Assembly (NCBI GenBank): GCA_036250225.1
Contig: JAPZLL010000011.1
Span: 1,116,001 to 1,180,000 of the forward strand
Length of the DNA: 64,000 bases
Direction of reading: 5' to 3'
Origin: Cercophora sp. LCS_1
Taxonomy: Eukaryota > Ascomycota > Sordariomycetes > Sordariales > Lasiosphaeriaceae
A program made the position numbers and the translations under genes. This document shows, in pieces, positions 57,241-64,000 of the stretch (positions within the stretch are counted from its first letter, which is position 1; the number at the start of each line of letters is the position of its first letter). The notes under the pieces are model-generated. The model did no database searches. It had not been told where the DNA came from and was given only the letters and a program-made list of their open reading frames with translations.

Positions 57241-58052
57241 GTAATATAGATAAGGACATGGAGGAAATGTTAGGTTGACTGAAATATAAGTGAGGGCTTC
57301 CAAGATATAAACAAAAGCATCCAGAAAATAAAAGTAGGCATTAATAAAAGAACTGACCCTTTTAATTTGTACAGTAAGGGATTTGACATTGTTGTTGGAG
57401 GCAAAAAGACTTTTCCTCCTGCATTCAAGTTTCAACCCGACGCCTGGAATGTTTAAAGGCATCCAGCTATTTACTCAATGTGTTGAGTTCTCCGTATTGG
57501 TATTGGTCGTGCCAAAACGGATGGTAGTCCCCCAGCCGCCAGTGTTATCGTAGCCTGCCTTGTTGCCGAGTTTGCTTGAAGCCGCAGGTTCCCGGGGGAA
57601 GTACGCGATGGTATTCTTGATTGTCGAGCCGTTGCATTGCTCACCACACCGTTTTCCATCGTTCATGGCCTCTGCTGCCTCGCATGCCGCCTTGGGACAT
57701 GTCGAAACCCCTACATCCTAACCCCACCGTTGGCCCTTTTGTTCTCCACTTCGCAAAGCCCAGCCAGCTGAATCTGGCTAAACGAGCACACTTTGGCAGG
57801 TGGCAGAGCGGAGCAAGACGGGATTCCAGATTCTTGGCAGGCACGAATGGCCCCGCCCCCATAATCCTTCAATTCAACAGTCCTTGTGGGCTTTGCCCCG
57901 CGTTTCCTCGTTTTCTCAGTCCACTTGCAACTCTCCAACCCCCTTCGCAACTGCCACTTGACCACCCAGTGTTACATTGGGAATCCAATAGGTATCTTTT
58001 GCCAGCCCGACAACCACTGATTAGGATTTGATAGTGCCATCGAGCATCCGTA
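57241..58052. other. Intergenic region
   Basis: AT-rich to about 57400, with words like AAAGTAGGCATTAATAAAAG that recall the introns of the coiled-coil gene at 46 kb. The rest is GC-richer with no supported ORF. Confidence 0.45.
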
Positions 58053-58964
58053 ATGTCCAACACTCGAAATGATGCCGCGGCAAGCGGCGATGCGGACCGC
58101 TCGGCAAAGCTTCCTTCCTACGAAGAGCACCTGCGCGCCCGAGAAGAAGTTAAGGTTAGCGAGGGCGCCCGTCGCATTCGCTGGGCTCTCAATGGCCCGC
58201 TCGAGTCCGCAATCACAATTGGACGCGACTACTTCCTCGACCCTGACGAGGTTCCTGAGAGTTACTGCCGAGGCAGCCTGGGCTCCAGTGAGGACAGTCT
58301 GTACGAGGCTTGGCACCCCTTGTCGAAGTCGCCCCTTAGCGAGCCCAAAATCTCGTCCCTCCAACTGACCGTCCATGCCCTCCACGACTGGGATACTAAC
58401 TGGATGGAGAACCACGACCAGCATACCGACCCTGACGGGACATACGACCCAGCCGATGTCCTGTATGGCCCTCTCCCCGACGCAGACAAATACGAGAAGG
58501 AAGACGCAGAGAACCACTTGCTGATTTGCTGTGGGCTCAAGAGGCCACGGGGCAAGAAGGTGCAACTCAAGGTCGAAGCTGGTACGGAGGGGTTCGTCAC
58601 CATCCGCGACTTTGCCTCGGTTGTGCACCGCTACTTGATGGGTAGGCGTGCTGAGATTATCGAAGCGATGAATGAGGACCCGGGGAGGGCAGGAAAACCA
58701 TTTTCATCTGGGACAAGGCTGATGGTGGGTTGGAACGCTCCTAACTACGTGGACGTCCATGGCGAGGACGAGTGGCGGCGTTGGCGCTTCAAGTTCAAGA
58801 CCATCAGGACAGTCGTTGGCGTTCAAAACACCTTCCTCGCGGGTGGTCCCCAGCCCGGCCAGGGACAACCGGGAAATTTGCTGTGGGCTTTGCTCAACCG
58901 GACGCCGGACGCCGGACGCGTCGGCAGAGGAGAAATAGGGGCTTTGCAGTGCAAACACACATGA
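58053..58964 (+). CDS. Hypothetical protein, 303 aa
   Basis: A single-exon ORF starting MSNTRNDAAASGDADRSAKL. It is acidic and soluble, without signal peptide or membrane helix. Blocks such as LPSYEEHLRAREEVKVSEGA, LLICCGLKRPRGKKVQLKVEA and FVTIRDFASVVHRYLMGRRAEII look like real protein. The C-terminal third has AWLNA-type loops (GTRLMVGWNAPNYVDVHGED) and ends GEIGALQCKHT. I do not recognise a family. The C-terminus is Gly/Pro-rich and may be disordered. Confidence 0.62.
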   Translation: MSNTRNDAAASGDADRSAKLPSYEEHLRAREEVKVSEGARRIRWALNGPLESAITIGRDYFLDPDEVPESYCRGSLGSSEDSLYEAWHPLSKSPLSEPKISSLQLTVHALHDWDTNWMENHDQHTDPDGTYDPADVLYGPLPDADKYEKEDAENHLLICCGLKRPRGKKVQLKVEAGTEGFVTIRDFASVVHRYLMGRRAEIIEAMNEDPGRAGKPFSSGTRLMVGWNAPNYVDVHGEDEWRRWRFKFKTIRTVVGVQNTFLAGGPQPGQGQPGNLLWALLNRTPDAGRVGRGEIGALQCKHT

Positions 58965-59187
58965 CACGACTAGACTGCGCTTGTTTTCCTTGCAAGCAGA
59001 CGGCCAGTGATGGTGACACCTGGCCCCGCAAAACCGCCGTTCCAGCCAATCGGCAACCACCCCAGGCAGCCACCGAGGGCCATTCCCTCCAAGCGAAAGT
59101 CTCTTTCAACCTCACCCTAACTCCCGTCCCATCACCGCAACTTCACATTCCCACGCCATCATTTTGTCGTACATCCCACAAACCAAA

Positions 59188-59745
59188 ATGTCCACCCTCA
59201 CCTACCCCGACTCCCTCACAAAATTCACCCACCCCCTGTCCACCTACCTCCAACAAAACCCCACCCCACCCTTCGACGGCATCGCAACAGCAACAGTCGT
59301 CATCAACCCCCACGCGCGCGTCCTCCTCGTCCAACGCGCCCCCCACGACTCGATGCCAAACCGCTGGGAAGTCCCCGGCGGCGCCGTCGATCTCGAAGAC
59401 GAAACGGTCCTTCACGGCGCCGTGCGCGAATTACGCGAGGAGGGCGGCTTGGTCGCAACCAAAATCACGCACTGGATACCGGAGCAGACGGGGGACGTAG
59501 AGGGGTATGTGTTTACGAATCGGGCTGGTACGAAGACGTTTTGCCGGTTTGCGTTCGGAGTTGAGGTGGAGGATTGGGAGAGTGTCAAGTTGGATCCGAA
59601 CGAGCATCAGGACTATGTTTGGGCGTCGGAGGAGGAGGTTAGTGAGGGAAAGGTCGGGGAGAGGGAGTTGGTTTTTACGGTCGAGGAGACGAGACGGCTG
59701 ATTTTGGAGGGGTTTAGGCTTTGGCGGGAGGCGGGAGGGGGATAA
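59188..59745 (+). CDS. Nudix hydrolase
   Basis: A 185-aa protein from the ATG at 59188 (CAAAATGTCC context). The Nudix box reads GGAVDLEDETVLHGAVRELREEGGL, with the REL-x-EE-x-G core and metal-binding glutamates intact. It is preceded by ATVVINPHARVLLVQRAPH and NRWEVPGG. The enzyme hydrolyses a nucleoside diphosphate linked to another moiety; the substrate is unknown. No signal peptide. The 3' end overlaps the predicted end of the minus-strand ABM gene, which is uncertain. Confidence 0.92.
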   Translation: MSTLTYPDSLTKFTHPLSTYLQQNPTPPFDGIATATVVINPHARVLLVQRAPHDSMPNRWEVPGGAVDLEDETVLHGAVRELREEGGLVATKITHWIPEQTGDVEGYVFTNRAGTKTFCRFAFGVEVEDWESVKLDPNEHQDYVWASEEEVSEGKVGERELVFTVEETRRLILEGFRLWREAGGG

Positions 59746-60209
59746 CAATAATTTTGGGCTGCGGGTTCATTGCTGAGGCGATCTGAGATGACTACCTTAG
59801 GGACTAATGACTTGTATCCGTGGGCGTTCGCGTCCTTGGTCAGATCGTACGGCGCGCCGGGGCGGTTGGTGATGGCGAATTCACGCGGCTTGGTGAACAT
59901 GGGGAGGGTGGTGGCATAGTATTCCTTGTAGTACTCCTTGCTGAGCTGGACATTTACCAACCACTCGACCGTTTCGTCCCTGGTGTATCGTCAGTCTACA
60001 GGCTCATCGATCCAGGTTTTGGGTCACTCACCAGTGTTCAACCCGTGAGGGGGTTCCGGGTCTTCGGGTGACTGGTAGACGTGGAAGAAGCGGAGCTCGG
60101 GCTCGGCAATGACCTTGTCATAAATGGGTCTAAAGGCCTCAAAGAATTTGTCCGCATTCTCCAGGGCAGTGTGGATTGTGATAGAGAGGGCGATTCTGTT
60201 AGACGACAT
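59613..60209 (-). CDS. ABM-domain (antibiotic biosynthesis monooxygenase-like) protein with a frame slip
   Basis: The start is at 60209 (MSSNRIALSITIHTALENADKFFEAF). A dimeric alpha/beta-barrel ABM fold is suggested by LRFFHVYQSPEDP and, in exon 2, DETVEWLVNVQLSKEYYKEYYATTLPMFTKPREF. The intron 59980-60031 (GTGAGT...CCAG) joins EHW-DETVEW only if the frame shifts one base near 60050, just before GTPSRVEHW. Without that shift the first exon reads PPHGLNTGE and stops. The C-terminus is uncertain: the frame is open to 59613, overlapping the Nudix gene. An alternative short intron would end it at about 59714. No substrate can be inferred. Confidence 0.62.
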
Positions 60210-61017
60210 GGTGAAATCAAGTCAGTGCTGGGAGACTAGTTCAAACTGCGTCGAGTTGATACTGTGCTGCAGTCTTGGTCTGACATATTATACCTGCACC
60301 CAAGACCGAGCCCTCGGTAAACCCTCTTCCCTTTAGCTGACAAATATCTGGCTTTGAACGACGCCAAGGCATTGTTGGCAATCCGTAGGCTCTTGTATGC
60401 GTTGGGTCGGTCAGCTTACAGGATGCATGGTCTGTTTGACCAACCATTTCGGCCTATATACGACGTCAGGCGTAGCACTCGTCATTTGGTCTCGAAACAG
60501 TTGCAAAAAGGCGCCCGAATGCGTCTGGTGGTGTCAATTTGTTTCGGCGATATCGCTGGTGCCCGGGAAAAGATATTATCCATTGAAACATTTGGCTCAC
60601 GACAAATAAAAACTCTCCAGCTGACCATGTTGTGATTTGCTTTAGTCTAGTTCTAATTCGAGGACGGGGGAACGCTGACTGCGTGGTGCTAAATCCCTGC
60701 TGCGTTTTTCTCTTTTATTCTAGCAAGGGCCTGCTTGCAACTGAAGCTGGTCCCCACGTTACATTTGTTGGGCGTGTTTTTCTTGGTTCTCGTTGTTCTT
60801 CCCTTGCTCAGCGTGCTCTGACCCTCAATGCCTTGCAGATACGGGAACATGGACTTGGCTCGTGAAGAAACGTCTCTGATGCAAAATGAAGTGTCCAAAA
60901 AGCTAAAGCTCAAGACAATATGATTCTGTCAAATACTAAATGCTCGAGTATTCATAATCGGGTGGTGCTCAATACAGAGGACGCCAGAATTCGTACTCTC
61001 ACCTCGGGGGTAGCTAC
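60210..61017. other. Intergenic region
   Basis: About 800 bp between the ABM and STAND genes. Open frames at 60354-60635 and 60632-60865 lack recognisable features. No repeats were noted. Confidence 0.5.
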
Positions 61018-62840
61018 CTACCGCATCTCAAGCTCAATCCCACCTCTCCACCGCCCGTCCTCCCTCCCGCCAGCCAATTCTCTCCCGATATTTAACACTT
61101 CCCCCTCCTCAAACAGATCCTCAACAGCTTCAACTCTGGTGGGACTCGTAAACAATACCTTCAAGGTGGTCTCCGCTCCTGCCCTAAACGTACCCGCCAA
61201 ATATCCCGCTACCTCTCTCATCTGCGCTGCTCGGCTCACTGGTTGTCCAAAAAACCTCAGGCCGTCCACAATCATCACCACGAAGATATCCCGCCCAGAC
61301 CCTCGATGACTCTCCTGAGCGACTTACATATGGACCCTATGTCCTCAGGAACGGTCGCCTCCCTCACCTTCCGCATCGTCTCGGGCGATATGACATCTCT
61401 TCCCCTGTCAAGCAGTTGCAACAGCAAACTCATCGCCAGTTCCGCAGGGTTTGCGTTCGGATCGCGTCGCCAATCGCGATGTTGACCACAGAAGAAGATG
61501 AGTGGTATTACGACGGGCCCGTTCCCTTTCATGTCCTGCGCAGTATGTAGTTCGAGGAGCCGACTTGCTATCTTTGCGCTGACGAGGGATACCTCGTTTC
61601 TTGGCTGTTGGCTGGCCCTTCCATTGAGGAGGAGCATAGAGGGCTGGTTCAGTACCAGCCAAGCGCGTACTCGTGCGTTTGACTGAATTGCCAGGACTCG
61701 GTCTTCGAATTCGGGGCTTCTTTTTCTTCGAGGGGCGAGGACCGAGAGGATATCGCTGGTGTCACGTGGTACCATGTCTTTATCGTAGCAGAAATCGGCC
61801 AGAAGGCTGTCAACGTCGAAGGGCGGGGGGGAGACGGAGCTGGGATGTGAGGGTGGGAAGGGCGTCGAGAAAGGTGGTTGGGTCGGCATTTGTGCGGAGC
61901 ATGGTTTCAAACTTGGAGAGCAGGTCGAGGGTGGCCATGTTCGTTTGCTTGGTTTGGGTATCGATGATGGAGATTTTGTTGGACATTTCTTGCATGCTCT
62001 GGGCTGTGGCGTACTGAAGCTGGGCCGAGTGTGCTTGGAGCTGAAGGGAAAGCTTCATGCATTGGTGGCGGAAGTCTTGGGCTTCAAGCTTGACTGTGTC
62101 CATGTGCTCTTTGAGACCGTCGGAAAAACCGCTGGGATCGACGACGAGTTTGAGGCTGGTCACTGACCCATGTGTTAGCTGTGGCCTTTTGGGGAAGACA
62201 ATGTTTCAAGGTACCTACCTAGTGAGTTTTGGACAAACCAAAGAAGGATATGTCTTAGCGCTCCAAAGACGGCAATAAACAGTTGAGCCCTGCGTTGGTG
62301 AAGATTGTCTCCCGGTACACGGCCGCTTGTTTCATTGCGGAGAAGATGACCTTGAAGCCACCGCAAATGACATTGGACAGGCCGAGTGCATCGCCGGGTA
62401 GGACGGAAATAATTGTTTGACCGACCCCAGCATGTCGACACAATGGCCTAAAGGCTTTTTTGACTCGGTCAACTGGCTTTGTTGTCTGTTTTTTGTCGCG
62501 TGCTTTAATCTCAAGACAGGCCAGCTGAACAGTCTGGTCAACTTGGTCCCAGGTATGCGTTTCTGTTGGGTCCAGGGGTGGTTAGTCCAGCTTCTTTCAG
62601 TATTTGTTGACTGTTTGAAGTAGCGAATCTCGGGCCTCTGCACACCCTTTGTAGGCTTCATCGTAGTCACTAAGATCTGAATTAGTCCAGGTTCTCATCA
62701 AGGTAGGTCATTGATGGAACATACCATGGTTGTGCTTGTCCAACCCCCAACTCGCCCGGTTCAGTGACGGTCGCGACATCGGCGACCAAATAAGCTGGGG
62801 CTGTTGGCCCGCTGAGAGTGAGGGTCTGAGTCGAATTCAT
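61018..62840 (-). pseudogene. Fungal STAND-associated gene with several frame disruptions
   Basis: The N-terminus at 62840 reads MNSTQTLTLSGPTAPAYLVADV and splices (62670-62724) to YDEAYKGCAEARDSLLQ. TWDQVDQTVQLACLEIKARDKK and VGQTIISVLPGDALGLSNVICGGFKVIF follow, a layout like N-terminal domains of fungal NACHT-type proteins (DUF7708-like, tentative). The frame then slips near 62290, again in a C7-rich run near 61830 (SQLRLPP-FDVDSLLADFC), and back near 61290 (VIEGLG-DIFVVMIVDGL). The coding-like middle has RAWLVLNQPSMLLLNG and IPLIFFCGQHRDWRRDPN, an NTPase-like region without a clear Walker A. At least three slips occur; two are compensating. No ankyrin or WD repeats follow. Confidence 0.62.
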
Positions 62841-63376
62841 CGGAGCGTGTTGATGAGCGACAGTTCCTACCCATGACTTGTCGTGCGCATCAATGAGACA
62901 TCATTCCAATCGCATGCACAAGTTCCATGCATCGTGAGGAGGCCTCATCCTCAGGCGGAGGGTCGTCTTCAAGCTGCGACATGCGGGCGGCTACACAGGT
63001 GACATGGCGGTTATGCATCCCATCAACCCCGCCGCTCACAAAATGCCCCAAGCCACCACACAACACTCGCTACGCGCCGACCTAGGAGCTCCCAGAAAAC
63101 GAAAGAACTTACATATTAGAGTCAAAGACACCTGGATCAGGTTTTCTCTTGTGCTGCTGCTCGAAAGCTTTCGGAACAGCGACCGGCCTATCACGGTCCA
63201 GTCGCAAACAAGTCGCAATTGTTCTTTTCTGTCCAGGAGATACCCCGCCATCTAAAAATAGATTAGCGTCCAGGCATCAACCTCCCTATCTTGAGACCTC
63301 ACAGCAGTTGTTGATTTGGAGTTCTTGGCTCCGTCAAGCAGCGTCGGAAACACCCCAAATCAACAAACCAAGCGCA
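62841..63376. other. Divergent intergenic region before the last gene
   Basis: A 536-bp stretch between divergent starts. No supported gene and no clear repeat. Presumed promoters for both neighbours. Confidence 0.5.
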
Positions 63377-64000
63377 ATGGGGGAAACGACGGCCGTTGAA
63401 ACGACGACTACCGAGGCATCGCCGCCGGTTCCCAAAGATGGCGACACGGACGATGAGGGTTCCAGCTTCGAATTGGCAAAAGAGCGAGAGCAGCTCGCCG
63501 CTCTTTCCGAGAGGGTTCACACGTTCCTCGAAAAGCTGACGCCCTGGAAGTCCATCATGCCTTCGTCGCTACGGCGTGATCTTGGTACTCTTCAGCGGGT
63601 GGCTCGTGAGCACAGCAAGGAAAAAAAGATCACCTGGGACTATGAAGTCAAGAGACTCACCATGGAAACTTGGCGGTCAACATCCCCCAAGGTGATAGGC
63701 ACACCTCCGCCCGTGATCCAGACCTATTACCGAACACTCGGCCCGGTCGGGGCGGCCTTGAACGACCCATCGCACCGGTCAGTGGACCAAAAGAACCTGC
63801 AAAGAATCAAGATTGGATCTCAGATTCTTCACAACGAGCTCGAGATTATCACTTCGACCGCAATGTCAACCCCCATCGTCATCACTCCGCCGTACAAGGT
63901 AGGTACCCAGTCTGTCTGACCCGCACTGGCATTCCAGAGCCTGACAGTATTTAGCTCTTGGTGGAGTTTCTTCTTCAGATAAAGACGAGGTTGGATGAAG
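63377..64000 (+). CDS. Hypothetical protein, 5' part (runs off the window)
   Basis: Exon 1 (63377-63898) starts MGETTAVETTTTEASPPVPKDG and has a helical region, FELAKEREQLAALSERVHTFLEKL, then SSLRRDLGTLQRVAREHSKEKK. A phase-0 intron (63899-63954; GTAGGT...TTTAG) leads to exon 2, LLVEFLLQIKTRLDE, which is cut by the window edge. No domain is recognised. The frame upstream is open to 63149, but the ATG at 63377 has the better context. Confidence 0.55.

Overview
The window reads as a gene-dense, GC-rich stretch of nuclear DNA from a filamentous ascomycete (Pezizomycotina, probably Sordariomycetes). The evidence is short introns (about 45-75 bp) with GTRAGT-type donors and CTRAC-like branch sites, together with fungal families: HR-PKS, NACHT-ankyrin, HET, 2EXR, AA9 LPMO, DUF4470/MYND, a Ctr copper transporter and an NCS1 Fur-type permease. 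No rRNA, tRNA or CRISPR was seen. All exon joins and functions were inferred by eye.

Layout. 0-11 kb: the 3' end of a highly reducing polyketide synthase (+), a complete NACHT-ankyrin STAND gene (-), a TAP-like serine peptidase (-), a broken 2EXR gene (-) and a cytochrome P450 (+) with one frame slip. 11-20 kb: a MYND/DUF4470 gene, a small secreted cysteine-rich gene split by a TAG, an Ecm33-like GPI protein, a 622-bp AT-rich MITE, a CorA-like gene with two in-frame TAGs, and a single-pass membrane protein. 22-26 kb: an AA9 LPMO converging on a berberine-bridge-type oxidase. 27-33 kb: two tandem paralogues of a C2H2-like fungal family. 33-38 kb: a Ctr copper transporter and a GNAT gene lying between two copies of an inverted-repeat element, then a FAD monooxygenase. 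40-46 kb: an unknown ORF, a HET gene, a metallophosphoesterase and a DUF423/TMEM256 protein. 46-57 kb: two copies of an unrecognised coiled-coil family. Between them lies a nitrogen-scavenging locus, an NCS1 permease divergent from a fused biuret-hydrolase-like/allophanate-hydrolase-like enzyme. 58-64 kb: an unknown ORF, a Nudix hydrolase, an ABM-domain protein, a damaged STAND-type gene and the start of an unknown gene.

The most interesting system is the 49.6-55.3 kb locus. A single ORF carries a cysteine hydrolase domain of the biuret-hydrolase type followed by an amidase with allophanate-hydrolase signatures. It faces a purine/pyrimidine/ureide-type permease across 1.6 kb that holds five GATAAG sites. 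I infer uptake of a ureide-like nitrogen source followed by two sequential deaminating hydrolyses, under GATA-factor nitrogen control.

A second theme is damage. About eight genes carry frame slips or in-frame TAG codons, while long neighbours (NACHT-ankyrin, HET, fusion hydrolase, both C2H2 paralogues) are intact. Pseudogenes, RIP-like point mutation and assembly error are all still possible.
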